Notes: generated from the sequence alone by a model not told the origin. DNA of 64,000 nt from Vibrio salilacus (GCF_002811245.1 NZ_NIVQ01000009.1:62001-126000); one strand, 5' to 3'; counted from the stretch's first letter, positions 28,590-39,067 are shown. Made by a program: numbers and translations.

Positions 28590-30266
28590 ATGGGAAAAGT
28601 CAAACGTTCAAATTTCTCTTTTTTCTGCTGGTCACTGGTTGCGGTGCTAGCCTTGGTTGTCAGCCTGAATGCTCATGCTGTGGCAGAGTCCACGCAACCG
28701 GTATTATCTCAAGACGCAATGGCGCTGCAGACAATTAATAGCGATTTAAAAGATCTGAGTGATGCTTTGAACAGTGCCAGCGGCGATGAAAAGGATGCTC
28801 TGCAGCTCAAGCTATTTCAAAAAAATGAAGAGCTCAGAGCGCAACTGACGAGTGCGATCAACAGCCAAAGCATTGATAAGGAAATGTTGATTGCGCAAGT
28901 GGAAATACAGCGAAAGTATACCAGCAATGCCACTGCCTATCTTGAAAGTAAGATCAAAGCACTGAACGTAAAAATCGATGAAGCTGAGAATACCGACCGA
29001 TTGTCGTTGATTACCGAATATCAAGAGTTACAACACTACCTTGATGAAGTCATTACCTCCCGTTGGCAGAATATTCAGTGGCTCAAAGCGCTCGGTCTTA
29101 ATGAAGTCGTGGCAGAAGAGCAATTGCGCAATGTGGTGCTGAAACGGCTGCGACTAATGTCTGCATCCGTTGAGTACTTTAACCAGCAAATAAGTGTGGT
29201 TGGTAAGCAACTTACCGTTAGTCCAGAGTCGGAAAAATCAGCATTGCAACTTAATCAGTTGGTGATTAAACAGCGCATGAGTATTGCGGTTGACAGCCTC
29301 TCTACATTAATTAACCTAGCAGACAAGCTTGATATCGATAGTGCCGAGTACAAACGCTTGCAGTTTGAAGTGACCGGCAGTATTACTCAAGATTTGCTCA
29401 ATGGTCCGGTAATGTTTGCGGTTGTGACAGCTTGGACGGACAACTTATGGCATTGGATGGTCAATAATGCACCCCGGCATTTATTCCAACTGTTTGTCTT
29501 TGCCTTAATCCTGCTTGCGACAAGTATGCTCGCAAAATTGGTGCGTAAAGTTGTGAGTAAGACAGTGGTGACCAAAAACCTCAATTTGTCGCACTTGATG
29601 CAAGACTTCTTTATCGGCATGTCAGGCAAGTTCATCTGGGTGATTGGCTTTTTAGTCGCCTTGTCACAAATTGGCTTAAACCTTGCCCCTGTGCTGACAG
29701 GTTTCGGGATTGCAGGTGTGATCATTGGTTTTGCCTTGCAAGATACTCTGTCGAACTTTGCGGCGGGGATGATGTTACTTATCTATCGTCCATTTGATGT
29801 CGGTGACTTTGTTTTTGCGGGTGGCGTTGATGGTAAGGTCAGCCATATGAGTTTGGTTAACACCACCATTAAAACGTTTGATAATCAGATCATTATTATT
29901 CCGAATAGCAAAATTTGGGGTGATGTTATCAAGAACGTTACTCATGAGCGTGTTCGTCGCGTTGATATGGTGTTTGGTATCGGTTATGCCGATGACCTGC
30001 TAAAAGCAGAGCAAGTTCTGACTGACATTATTACCTCACACCCCTCGGTGTTACGTGCACCTGAGCCGATGGTCAAAGTGCATACACTTAATACCTCTTC
30101 GGTGGATTTCATTGTTCGTCCGTGGGTGAAAACGGATGATTATTGGGACGTTTATTGGGATGTGACGAAAGAGGTTAAGCTGAGGTTTGATAAAGAAGCT
30201 ATCTCGATTCCTTTCCCGCAACAGGATGTGCATTTACATATGGTCGACCGTAAGTCTGCCTCATAG
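28590..30266 (+). CDS. MscS-family mechanosensitive channel with periplasmic N-domain
   Basis: A small-conductance mechanosensitive channel protein that would release solutes under membrane tension. ATG 28590 was chosen because GAGGT lies 5 bases upstream. The 558-residue product has a signal peptide (to about residue 35), a long helical, coiled-coil-prone periplasmic region to about 270, then membrane helices and the MscS core: the Gly/Ala-rich pore helix GFGIAGVIIGFALQDTLSNFAAG and the beta domain RPFDVGDFV. It is larger than E. coli MscS (286) and smaller than MscK. Not in an operon. Confidence 0.9.
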   Translation: MGKVKRSNFSFFCWSLVAVLALVVSLNAHAVAESTQPVLSQDAMALQTINSDLKDLSDALNSASGDEKDALQLKLFQKNEELRAQLTSAINSQSIDKEMLIAQVEIQRKYTSNATAYLESKIKALNVKIDEAENTDRLSLITEYQELQHYLDEVITSRWQNIQWLKALGLNEVVAEEQLRNVVLKRLRLMSASVEYFNQQISVVGKQLTVSPESEKSALQLNQLVIKQRMSIAVDSLSTLINLADKLDIDSAEYKRLQFEVTGSITQDLLNGPVMFAVVTAWTDNLWHWMVNNAPRHLFQLFVFALILLATSMLAKLVRKVVSKTVVTKNLNLSHLMQDFFIGMSGKFIWVIGFLVALSQIGLNLAPVLTGFGIAGVIIGFALQDTLSNFAAGMMLLIYRPFDVGDFVFAGGVDGKVSHMSLVNTTIKTFDNQIIIIPNSKIWGDVIKNVTHERVRRVDMVFGIGYADDLLKAEQVLTDIITSHPSVLRAPEPMVKVHTLNTSSVDFIVRPWVKTDDYWDVYWDVTKEVKLRFDKEAISIPFPQQDVHLHMVDRKSAS

Positions 30267-30267
30267 A

Positions 30268-30289
30268 AAACGCCCCAACAGGGGCGTTT
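30268..30289. terminator. Shared terminator between mscS-like gene and phosphatase gene
   Basis: AAACGCCCC and GGGGCGTTT form a perfect 9-base-pair stem with an AACA loop, between two convergent genes. T- and A-rich flanks on the two sides suit bidirectional termination. Confidence 0.75.
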
Positions 30290-30316
30290 GATTATGCCAA
30301 GCAAAATTTATTCAGG

Positions 30317-31894
30317 CTATTTCACTTGAGACTTAATAAACTCGCCAAGTTCTGAGTGATGCATGATTTTTGATACGGGTAGTACCTTCTCTATAGGTCC
30401 CCAAGCAAATACATTGACCGGCGTATGAGTGTGAGTGCCTGTTCCCCATACAATGTTTTGTCCGGTGGCTTGCTCGCGTGCTAATAAGTTGCCACGGTCG
30501 TTGTAAGGGAAGAAAGCATCAAAATCGTTAATCGCAGGGACGTCTTCTACTGATAAGTAACTATGTCCAGCTAGACGGTAAGGGTTCGGCTTACTCTTTA
30601 AAACGTTCGCTGCTTGTTCTGCTGAAATTGGGAAAGCGCTGTTTTGGTTAACAATTTCAGCAAGCTTTTCAGGGGTTTGTTGAGCTTTGTCCAGCTTTTC
30701 AAACTGGCTAATCATCGCGTAGTAGCTGAGTTTTTGGTTGTATAAACCATCGAGGATATCAAAAGCGCCAAAGTTGAAGTTTGGTGCATAGTCGCGATTC
30801 TCAAATGCTTTTCCTGAACGCTTTTGTGGTTGAGGTAGGTCATTTGATGAATAACTAAAACCAAATGAGCCTGTTTCGTGGTCAGCAGTTACAATCACTA
30901 TCGTGTCGTCACGATCTTTTGCCCAGTCGTAGACAGATTGGACTGCTTCATCAAACTTAATCAATTCTTGCAGCATGGTACCGGCATCGTTACTGTGCCC
31001 CGCCCAGTCAATCTGCCCACCTTCAACCATCAAGAAGAAACCGTCTTTGTCTTTCGCTAATACTTCTAGCGCTTTATTGGTCATTTCTTTTAAGCTGGGT
31101 TGGCTGCGTTTAGGATCGTCTTTCTCGTTACGATAAGCGATACCATCATTCATCCCAGAATAGGCAAATAGGCCTAGTAGTTTATCGCCTTTTGCGTTGT
31201 CCAACATGCTGCGATTAAACGCAAGTTGGTAACCACTTTGCTGGGCTTCTGTGAGGAGGTTACGTTGGTCTTTGCGTTTTGACTTAAGGTAAACATCACC
31301 TTGAGTAAGTTTTTCAAGCTGCTGATAAGTCTCACCTTTGTCATTAGTTGACTGAGGGATCCAATGACGTAGACCACCCGATAACATCACATCAACGCCG
31401 GTGGCTAGCATGTCGGAAGCAATGTCATTCTCAAGTGAACGATGCGGCTGGTGGGCAGCAAAAGCAGCTGGAGTGGCATGGGTCAAACGTGTGTCAGATA
31501 CAAGCCCCGTCGCTTTGCCTGCACGTTTTGCTTTTTCAAGTACGGTCTCTACGTGGTTACCTTGTGCATCGATACCAATCACTTCAGAACCAGTATAAAT
31601 ACCAGTTGCGAGCATAGTCGCTGAACAAGCGGAGTCGACCACAATCGCATCTTCAGGATGGGTTAATGATGATCCAATGACACCTTGTTCTGCCAGTTGG
31701 TAAAGTGCGGTTTTCTTACCTTGATAGATAGAGTTGGGAGCTTGATTCGCATAGGTTTCGAGTAGGCCAACTTGTTGCGGCCCCATACCATCGCCAATCA
31801 TTAAGATAACGTTTTTGATTTCTGCTGAAATAACACTAAAAGAGAGCGTAGACGTTGCCACTGCGGCAATAATTGGTTTTATATAGAGCTTCAT
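30317..31894 (-). CDS. Alkaline phosphatase (PhoA superfamily)
   Basis: A secreted phosphomonoesterase that releases inorganic phosphate in the periplasm. The 525-residue product has a signal peptide (cut near VISA), the metal-binding NVILMIGDGMG with Asp35, the nucleophile in VVDSACSATM (Ser88), and metal ligands in GGQIDWAGHSND and VTADHETGSFG. ATG 31894 has AAGGA upstream. I looked for a Pho box in front and saw only a poor half-site, so phosphate control is not shown. It is convergent with the channel gene. Confidence 0.9.
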   Translation of the reverse strand: MKLYIKPIIAAVATSTLSFSVISAEIKNVILMIGDGMGPQQVGLLETYANQAPNSIYQGKKTALYQLAEQGVIGSSLTHPEDAIVVDSACSATMLATGIYTGSEVIGIDAQGNHVETVLEKAKRAGKATGLVSDTRLTHATPAAFAAHQPHRSLENDIASDMLATGVDVMLSGGLRHWIPQSTNDKGETYQQLEKLTQGDVYLKSKRKDQRNLLTEAQQSGYQLAFNRSMLDNAKGDKLLGLFAYSGMNDGIAYRNEKDDPKRSQPSLKEMTNKALEVLAKDKDGFFLMVEGGQIDWAGHSNDAGTMLQELIKFDEAVQSVYDWAKDRDDTIVIVTADHETGSFGFSYSSNDLPQPQKRSGKAFENRDYAPNFNFGAFDILDGLYNQKLSYYAMISQFEKLDKAQQTPEKLAEIVNQNSAFPISAEQAANVLKSKPNPYRLAGHSYLSVEDVPAINDFDAFFPYNDRGNLLAREQATGQNIVWGTGTHTHTPVNVFAWGPIEKVLPVSKIMHHSELGEFIKSQVK

Positions 31895-32296
31895 TAAATT
31901 GTCCTTGTTTATAAAAGCGCAATAATTAAAACATTGATTTGTTTCGCTAATGTTTCACTTTGGTTGCGAAATGATAACAGCAAAGTCGCCATGGCGTCTG
32001 TTACAACGGATAGAAAACGCTCATCAAATAGTGAGCTTTGAATCAAGAGACCAGCAGTGTTGAGTCATGGTGAGGAAAGTGTTGGAACTTATTTAGAAAA
32101 GGATATCAATAAAATAGCCATTGAGAGTAGCAGTGCTGTCAGGCCAAAAATGTAAGTTTATTGCACGTTGGAATCAGTCACGCGCAATGATGTCATGATT
32201 TAAAAGGGATGAAATTATCGGATCCACGGGTAATTTTCGACAAACCGTGAGGTTTGTCTTGATGGAATTAGATGCTTATGGTCAGCGGGCAAGGTG
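31895..32296. other. Gene-free region between phosphatase and a small protein gene
   Basis: About 400 bases without a convincing gene. It holds the phosphatase promoter region, a 10-base palindrome CGCCATGGCG at 31987-31996, and a perfect hairpin at 32239-32258 that serves the minus-strand gene ending at 32297. Confidence 0.45.
32239..32258 (-). terminator. Hairpin downstream of the 115-residue protein gene
   Basis: GACAAACC and GGTTTGTC form a perfect 8-base-pair stem with a 4-base loop. On the minus strand it is followed by GAAAATT, a weak T-tract, so it is a modest terminator candidate. Confidence 0.5.
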
Positions 32297-32644
32297 CTAA
32301 AGGAGTGCCAGCAGAATGCCGCCAACGGTTGCCGCTGCGGAAAGGTATTGCCCCGCAGAGTACGAACCATCTTCTTCTTGTTCAATTTTATCTGGATGAT
32401 CCATGCCTAGCGCGCCATGGGCAAACGACTCGACTTTCTTGCCGACGCTCTTATCATCAACTTTACTTTCTTTATCAATCTCTTGAAGAGCAGCTAAAAG
32501 CGCTTTACCTTCATCGGAAAGGGTCACTTTATTTTGCTCCACTTTGAGTGGGGCAGGTTTAGAGGCGGCTTCAGATGCAACTGCTTGAGGCTTTACCTGC
32601 TGGGTCGGTGACAGTTTGGCTGGCTCCATTCCTACTGGTGTCAT
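32297..32644 (-). CDS. Small conserved-looking protein with C-terminal membrane segment
   Basis: I do not recognise a named family. The 115-residue product is Lys/Glu/Ala-rich, with a KVTLSDEGKALLAALQEID segment near residues 39-57 and a hydrophobic C-terminal end (YLSAAATVGGILLALL) that could be a tail anchor. There is no N-terminal signal peptide. The ATG at 32644 has a GGAG-type site (AAGGAGATCATT) about 6 bases upstream, which supports real expression. It is a single gene with a hairpin after it. Confidence 0.7.
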   Translation of the reverse strand: MTPVGMEPAKLSPTQQVKPQAVASEAASKPAPLKVEQNKVTLSDEGKALLAALQEIDKESKVDDKSVGKKVESFAHGALGMDHPDKIEQEEDGSYSAGQYLSAAATVGGILLALL

Positions 32645-32764
32645 AATGATCTCCTTACATTATCCTCAGACAATATATCGACTGCTTTAAGAAAAACTTG
32701 TGCAAATATGCAAAATTTGTATAAAAAGAAATTAAAGCATAAATCGTGCCTGTTTAATTATTAT

Positions 32765-32816
32765 TCACTGGTTTCCTCACCAGTGAGAAGAAATGTGCGT
32801 GTATACCACATTTCTT
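32765..32816. repeat. Two back-to-back hairpins downstream of chaN
   Basis: TCACTGGT (32765-32772) pairs with ACCAGTGA (32779-32786). One base later AAGAAATGTG (32788-32797) pairs with CACATTTCTT (32807-32816). The two perfect stems are separated by a single base. They lie between the small-protein gene and chaN, about 45 bases past the chaN stop on its strand. They may be a compound terminator or part of a small RNA. Confidence 0.6.
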
Positions 32817-32861
32817 ATCTAAAAAAGTTTGTCGGATTGATGAACATAGCAAAATGAGTGC

Positions 32862-33803
32862 CTACTGACAGTCTGAGTCATTATTTTTTTGGCCGATATG
32901 GCGATAGGCCGCTTGACGACTCTCTTCACTGACGTAACGTATTGGTGGCTCAAGAACATTAAGCCAGTAATCTTGTTTTAAGGATGTGGTGGGGGAGGTG
33001 AGTGAGCTAGGAGTAATAACCACGATCTTGAGGTTTGGATTACGTTTGAGTATTGATGCTTTGGTGCCTAATCCTTGCTCGGTATGAAACTTACCCGCGA
33101 TATGGACGATTTGAGTTGAGGGGTGGTGTTGAAGATAAGTGACAATACTGTCTGCCATCGTCTCATCCCATGTTACTTGCGCTGCATATTGACGTGTCGT
33201 TTGCTCCAGCGTGCTATGATGCATTGACGCCATGAACTTTTCTTTATAGGGGCTTGCGGAGTCGTCAATCTGTGGTGCAAGCCATTGACGCTGTTGATTA
33301 TCGAGTGTGTCGAGATAGCTTAACCCTTGTCGCCCGATACAGCGTACGATGGCTCTGGGCGCGTTTGCAGCGATAATATCGGCATTATGTGACTTGGCAA
33401 GTTCGACTAATGGTCGGTAATCACTTTCATAGTTTGGCCAAGCTGCGCCTTGCTTTATCAGCTCCTGTTCTCCAATTTCGCCAGCTAAGTAACGGTCGAC
33501 AACTGATTGTTTGTCACGCGAAAATTGCTCCATAGACAATGTGACAGGTCTTTGCTGCTGTAGCCGTTGCTTGAGAAAGTCGCTTTGAAAGCGATGGATT
33601 CCAGCATGAGTATGCCACTCGCCAATTAAAATGATGTCAGCTTGGTCAATGTCGTCAGGTAATGTCTGAAGATCGATGGGAGTGAATTGAGGAGAATAGA
33701 GTTGATAGTCATAGAAGCTAATGATTGCTTGCTGGGTATAGGGCGGCATAGAGCAAGCGCTAAGTAGCATCGATAATAATGCGATGGATAGACGTTGAAA
33801 CAT
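32862..33803 (-). CDS. chaN: ChaN-family haem-binding lipoprotein
   Basis: ChaN-type lipoproteins bind haem and are linked to iron uptake in Gram-negative bacteria. The 313-residue product starts at ATG 33803, which has a GGAGG site 5 bases upstream; a GTG at 33815 overlaps that site and is rejected. The lipobox is LLSAC near residue 17. The family blocks IILIGEWHTHAGIHRFQ and VHIAGKFHTEQGLG are present, with His residues that could ligate haem. A Fur-box-like site lies 57-75 bases upstream, in keeping with iron regulation. Confidence 0.88.
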   Translation of the reverse strand: MFQRLSIALLSMLLSACSMPPYTQQAIISFYDYQLYSPQFTPIDLQTLPDDIDQADIILIGEWHTHAGIHRFQSDFLKQRLQQQRPVTLSMEQFSRDKQSVVDRYLAGEIGEQELIKQGAAWPNYESDYRPLVELAKSHNADIIAANAPRAIVRCIGRQGLSYLDTLDNQQRQWLAPQIDDSASPYKEKFMASMHHSTLEQTTRQYAAQVTWDETMADSIVTYLQHHPSTQIVHIAGKFHTEQGLGTKASILKRNPNLKIVVITPSSLTSPTTSLKQDYWLNVLEPPIRYVSEESRQAAYRHIGQKNNDSDCQ

Positions 33804-33859
33804 AAAAGCCTCCACAAAAGATTGACCTAATAGTAATCGAGGCTATCGGGCAACTCAAT

Positions 33860-33878
33860 TATAATGAGAATTATTTTC
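33860..33878 (-). promoter_or_regulatory. Fur-box-like operator upstream of chaN
   Basis: The 19 bases TATAATGAGAATTATTTTC match the E. coli Fur consensus GATAATGATAATCATTATC at 15 of 19 positions. It lies between rlmA and chaN, 57 bases before the chaN start, and would allow iron-dependent repression. Confidence 0.6.
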
Positions 33879-33889
33879 GTTTGTTTGGG

Positions 33890-34708
33890 CTATTGTTTAC
33901 GATAAACTCGGATCATAAAGTGTGCCTCACACTTAAATACACTTGTCTGGGCCAGCTTTTCACGCAGTTCGTCACTGGCTTTCCACGCAAAAGGGGTCAT
34001 TTGTAGTAGGTCGAATCCTGCTCCCTCGCCAAGTGACATGGTGTAGTTAAGCATCTCTTGATACTCGAGCTCAAAGCCTGCGACAGACTCCGCTTCTTCA
34101 TTGTGTAGCCTGACGTCAGCGTAAATGTTAGCTCGAAGCTGATAAAGATGACGAGCGGCGGGCGTTACCGTGATAACGACCCCGTTGTCACTAACAACAC
34201 GTTGTAGCTCTTGTGCCTTGCAAGGTGCATAAATACGCAGTACGGCATCTAAACTTTGATCAGCAAAAGGTAAGCGATGACTCGAAGCGACACTAAAATG
34301 GCAGTTAGGGTAGCGTTTGGCGGCATAACGAATCGCTACTTTTGAAATGTCGAGGCCATAGGTTTGAGCTGGCTCGAACTGCTTAGTGAGTGCGGTGGCA
34401 ACTTGCATGGTGTAATAGCCCTCTCCACATCCAATATCGAGCAGGCGATGCGGAGTGTTAACTGTATGTAGTGCGCAAACTTCAGCGACTCGTTGCCTCA
34501 AGGGTTGATAGTGGCCCTGTTGCAAAAATCGACGACGAGCTTGCATCATCTCTTTATTATCACCGGGATCTTTTGAACGTTTATGTTGCACAGGCATCAG
34601 ATTGACATAACCTTCTTTCGCGAGATCAAAACTGTGGTTGTTGGCACACTGATAATTGTGTTGAACAAAACTCAAAGTTTGATGACATAGAGGGCAGGTA
34701 TAAGACAT
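33890..34708 (-). CDS. rlmA: 23S rRNA (guanine-745 N1)-methyltransferase RlmA
   Basis: RlmA methylates G745 of 23S rRNA using S-adenosylmethionine. The 272-residue product (E. coli 269) has the N-terminal zinc site Cys5, Cys8, Cys21 and His25, the family block FDLAKEGYVNLMPVQHKRSKDPGDNKEMMQARRRFL (residues 27-62 in pieces), and the SAM-binding LLDIGCGEGYYT near residues 88-99. It is transcribed away from yeaD with 257 bases between, and precedes chaN. Confidence 0.95.
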   Translation of the reverse strand: MSYTCPLCHQTLSFVQHNYQCANNHSFDLAKEGYVNLMPVQHKRSKDPGDNKEMMQARRRFLQQGHYQPLRQRVAEVCALHTVNTPHRLLDIGCGEGYYTMQVATALTKQFEPAQTYGLDISKVAIRYAAKRYPNCHFSVASSHRLPFADQSLDAVLRIYAPCKAQELQRVVSDNGVVITVTPAARHLYQLRANIYADVRLHNEEAESVAGFELEYQEMLNYTMSLGEGAGFDLLQMTPFAWKASDELREKLAQTSVFKCEAHFMIRVYRKQ

Positions 34709-34934
34709 AAATCGCTCGCTTAATAGTGAAGGCGCAGATTTTATCAGGAAGCGTTGTCAGGCACTAGCACCAAGAAAACAAAGGGCAGGTTTTTGCGGGT
34801 CAAAGCCTAAGTGAATAACGATACCAATCACCGTATTGATGGCCGCTTGTCTTTGATTCAGGCTATAGGAAGAACCTTAGGAAATAGTAGAAGTGAAAAG
34901 CGATAGCATTGTTAAGCTAGTAGTCGTTGAATAG

Positions 34935-34956
34935 ACGCAGGTCTGGCGACCTGCGT
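34935..34956 (-). terminator. Hairpin downstream of yeaD
   Basis: ACGCAGGT and ACCTGCGT pair perfectly around a 6-base loop, 10 bases after the yeaD stop on the minus strand. The tail (CTATTC) is only weakly T-rich. Confidence 0.5.
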
Positions 34957-34965
34957 AGAGGAAAC

Positions 34966-35850
34966 CTACTTACTTGAGAGCGTGGTGACCAACTGATGTG
35001 TTTCGCCAGGTTGCAACGTTTTTCCTTGCTCTAATGTGGCAGCGTGCAGTGTTGATTCGACGCAGAGAAAGGTTGTATAGCCATTATCGGCCATATCACC
35101 CATACTTTGTGCGCCTTCGGCCCATGGGTTCCAAATTACCGCCGAGTTATGGCCTTGATTCTCGATCACAATAGAGCGGTCTAACACGGGGTCTTGAACG
35201 ATAATCTTCGCTTGTGGCTGAGTGTAAACGCGATCAATGGTATCGGTAAGCCGAAGTACATCATCACCTTGGAAAACCTCGCCACCTTTTAGGCTATCGA
35301 TGTATTGACATCCCATGCCTGTGGTTTGTGCTTGGGTAATATCACCGAGGTTAAGGTAGCTATGCAACGCACCGGAAAATGTCCAAGGTGTTTGATCGGT
35401 ATTTTGTATATCCAGCGTCACTGTGAGCTCTTCACTGACTTCGACCAATAATCGAGCAGAAAATAGGTATGGCCACACCGAAAGAGTCTCTTCAGAAGCC
35501 ATCAAACCAAGCTCAACAATAACGCCGTTATCACTTTCACGATGTTCGATCAGTGTCCATTGTGAAGTGCGCGCAAAGCCGTGAGCAGGTGCAGCAAGAC
35601 GGCCAAACCATGGCCAACATATTGGAATACCACCGCGTAATGCTGTTTTTCCATCAAATTTGGCTTGCTCACTCATCCAAATCAGATCGTCTTGACCTTC
35701 AGGCTTGAATGACACCACGTGACCGCCATGAAGAGCGATACCCGCAGATGCTTTGTTGTGGATGATTCGGACGATTTTTACTTTGTCTTGTTCGACGATA
35801 GTGACGTTATCAGACAGTACCGTTAATGCCGGTAATTGGTTCAGGTTCAT
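34966..35850 (-). CDS. yeaD: Glucose-6-phosphate 1-epimerase-like mutarotase (YeaD)
   Basis: YeaD-type enzymes interconvert the anomers of hexose 6-phosphates. The 294-residue product equals the E. coli length and has the family motifs ALHGGHVVSFKPEGQDDLIWMSEQAKFDG in pieces, GIPICWPWFG (residues about 74-83), HGFARTSQW with the catalytic-type His, and ALHSYLNLGDI. ATG 35850 has AAGGGA upstream. It lies directly downstream of gapA on the same strand behind a terminator, the same pairing as gapA-yeaD in E. coli, which fits a glycolytic role. Confidence 0.93.
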   Translation of the reverse strand: MNLNQLPALTVLSDNVTIVEQDKVKIVRIIHNKASAGIALHGGHVVSFKPEGQDDLIWMSEQAKFDGKTALRGGIPICWPWFGRLAAPAHGFARTSQWTLIEHRESDNGVIVELGLMASEETLSVWPYLFSARLLVEVSEELTVTLDIQNTDQTPWTFSGALHSYLNLGDITQAQTTGMGCQYIDSLKGGEVFQGDDVLRLTDTIDRVYTQPQAKIIVQDPVLDRSIVIENQGHNSAVIWNPWAEGAQSMGDMADNGYTTFLCVESTLHAATLEQGKTLQPGETHQLVTTLSSK

Positions 35851-35973
35851 TGCGTGTCCCTTAAAAATAAATTGTATTCAATTAGATCGGGTTTCTTTTC
35901 TTATATGAAGCATTTCCAATTGAATCAAATCTAGCTCAGGATATTGTTTGCCAGTGAGCAATAGAGCAGGTAC

Positions 35974-36001
35974 AAAAAAGGCGACTCGAGAGCCGCCTTT
36001 A
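35974..36001 (-). terminator. Rho-independent terminator after gapA
   Basis: On the minus strand AAAGGCGGCTC pairs with GAGTCGCCTTT, followed by a T-run, 38 bases after the gapA stop. It separates gapA from yeaD. Confidence 0.75.
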
Positions 36002-36038
36002 CGATATTCTGCGTTAAACGCTTACCTTAAAGTAATGA

Positions 36039-37369
<1,331 letters not shown>

Positions 37370-37771
37370 TTGAAACATAAGGTAGAGAAAGTCACTAAGC
37401 CTGATGAATACTGGCGTGAAAAGCTATCTGATGAACAGTACCGAGTCTGCCGAGAGCAGGGAACTGAAGCCCCATTTTCTGGGACGTTACTGCATAATAA
37501 AGAGACGGGAGTATATTACTGCACTTGTTGTGACGCGCCACTGTTTATCTCTGATAATAAGTATGATTCTGGATGTGGTTGGCCGAGTTTTGATGCCCCT
37601 ATCAATAACGAGGCTATTCGCTATTTAGAAGATATGAGTCACGGAATGGTGAGAACTGAGATACGTTGTGCTGCATGTGACAGCCACCTTGGTCACGTTT
37701 TTAACGATGGACCGCAAACAACAGGTGAGCGCTATTGTGTTAACTCAGTGTCGTTAATTTTCACCAATTGA
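37370..37771 (+). CDS. msrB: Peptide-methionine (R)-S-oxide reductase MsrB
   Basis: MsrB repairs the R-isomer of oxidised methionine. The 133-residue product has two zinc Cys pairs (CTCC and CAAC), the WPSFDAP and [11 protein letters not shown] motifs, and the catalytic Cys in RYCVNSVSL. The start is TTG at 37370, giving [15 protein letters not shown], with GGAGA about 9 bases upstream; an earlier TTG at 37346 would place the GGAGA inside the gene. No in-frame ATG is available in the N-terminal part. Cytoplasmic. Confidence 0.95.
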   Translation: MKHKVEKVTKPDEYWREKLSDEQYRVCREQGTEAPFSGTLLHNKETGVYYCTCCDAPLFISDNKYDSGCGWPSFDAPINNEAIRYLEDMSHGMVRTEIRCAACDSHLGHVFNDGPQTTGERYCVNSVSLIFTN

Positions 37772-37777
37772 CAAAAA

Positions 37778-37798
37778 AGCGGTGATTTATCCACCGCT
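37778..37798. terminator. Bidirectional terminator between msrB and a lipoprotein gene
   Basis: AGCGGTG and CACCGCT form a 7-base-pair stem with a 7-base loop. Read on the minus strand it is followed by TTTTT, and on the plus strand by GATTGTTTTA, so it suits both convergent genes. Confidence 0.75.
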
Positions 37799-37818
37799 GA
37801 TTGTTTTATCCTTTCACT

Positions 37819-38649
37819 TTACCGTTTGGCGCTTGCAAATTTTGGGATTTGTTCTGATTTGAAAGTGCCAGCACGGATGGAATCTTCGATTTGGTCGGCG
37901 ATGTCGTCAAGTTGGTCATAAATGCTGGGCTCAAACCCGTATAGCAGTTGTAATTCACTTTGAGACGCGATCGGTACATTGAACGATTCTGCAATACGTG
38001 TCCATATATAGGCTTCTTCTTTCAAGTTAAGTCGGTACGTGGTACTAGCTAGAGATTTAAATATTTCGGTATTGATATTGTTACCCTTGGTCAACTCAAG
38101 GGCATGAAATAATAGTTGGCGTGTCTTTCCCTGATCTCGGCTAGTATAGAAAGTCGCCAGGGCATATTGCATTTCCGCGCTTTCTAGTGCGGGAGAGCCT
38201 TCGAGTTGCAAGAAGCGTCGTCGTGCTTGATCATCCCCAATTTGACTCCACAAAAAATAAAGTGCGTTCGGAGATGAAGATTGTTGTAATTTAGCGACGA
38301 TGTGTTCTAAGTCTTCACCAGAATTGACCAGTGCATTGAAGCGACGCTGTTTCAAATTGGTTTGATCGAGCGGTTGAATTTGTGCGGCGAGCCCGAGACA
38401 CTTTCGATACTCGGCTGTTAGCAGATATTCTTTTATTTGGTTAGTGTCTGTTGGGTTCTTGAGGACTTCAAAACGATGCCATATAAGATCAGTGCGAGGG
38501 ACACGGCACTGACCATCGTCCATGTTGAGTCGCTCGCATTGCAAGGTTGGGTTGTTATTGCATAATTGTTCAGTGTTCTTGTTTCCTTCAAAGCATCCTG
38601 TAAGCAGGAGGCTTGATCCCAAGAGTGTTAGCGCATTGGTTATCTTCAT
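37819..38649 (-). CDS. Lipoprotein of the DUF2989 type
   Basis: A 276-residue lipoprotein with signal peptide and lipobox LLTGC (Cys19). It contains a Cys-rich first segment (LCNNNPTLQCERLNMDDGQC) followed by CRVPRTDLIWHRFEVLK, which I associate with the DUF2989 lipoproteins of Vibrio and Shewanella. The rest is helical and repeat-like, compatible with TPR-type helices. Function unknown; envelope location inferred from the lipobox. It is convergent with msrB and divergent from yeaC. Confidence 0.8.
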   Translation of the reverse strand: MKITNALTLLGSSLLLTGCFEGNKNTEQLCNNNPTLQCERLNMDDGQCRVPRTDLIWHRFEVLKNPTDTNQIKEYLLTAEYRKCLGLAAQIQPLDQTNLKQRRFNALVNSGEDLEHIVAKLQQSSSPNALYFLWSQIGDDQARRRFLQLEGSPALESAEMQYALATFYTSRDQGKTRQLLFHALELTKGNNINTEIFKSLASTTYRLNLKEEAYIWTRIAESFNVPIASQSELQLLYGFEPSIYDQLDDIADQIEDSIRAGTFKSEQIPKFASAKR

Positions 38650-38754
38650 ACTATCGTTGCTTGTGATCCGTTACACTTAATCATTGCAGGTGTCTTGACT
38701 CGTTCTGCTAGCCCGGTAGTGTTTGCTTACTTTAGTCGATTTATAGGACATAAA

Positions 38755-39039
38755 ATGGACGCAGAGCAGTTAATTAATGCCATCACACCTGAGGCTTATG
38801 AGCGCTTACTATTTGCAGTAGAAACTGGTAAGTGGCCCGAGGGTACTCTACTTTCTGAGCAGCAGCGAGGCACTTGTATGCAAGCTGTGATGTTGTATCA
38901 ATCTAAGCATAATGCAGAAGCTCAACATATGACAGTGGCTCAGGGTGGAGAAATCAGTTTTAAATCTAAAGCGGAGCTGAAAAAGCAGTTTTTGCAAGGG
39001 CAGGACGACATAGTGCGAGTAAACCCAAATCAAGAGTGA
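38755..39039 (+). CDS. yeaC: YeaC family protein (DUF1315)
   Basis: A 94-residue cytoplasmic protein of the YeaC/DUF1315 family, of unknown function. ATG 38755 gives MDAEQLINAITPEAYERLLFAVETGKWPEG in the expected register, with AGGAC about 6 bases upstream; an in-frame TTG 60 bases earlier gives a hydrophobic extension not seen in the family. In E. coli yeaC neighbours msrB and gapA, and here it lies in the same neighbourhood, so the association is conserved. A terminator follows. Confidence 0.88.
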   Translation: MDAEQLINAITPEAYERLLFAVETGKWPEGTLLSEQQRGTCMQAVMLYQSKHNAEAQHMTVAQGGEISFKSKAELKKQFLQGQDDIVRVNPNQE

Positions 39040-39067
39040 ATCGCTTTAACGAAGATCCATAAATCAC

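Noticed and set aside
31895..32010. Pho box upstream of the alkaline phosphatase
   Set aside because: Only one half-site (CTGTTAT) resembles the consensus; the second repeat is poor.
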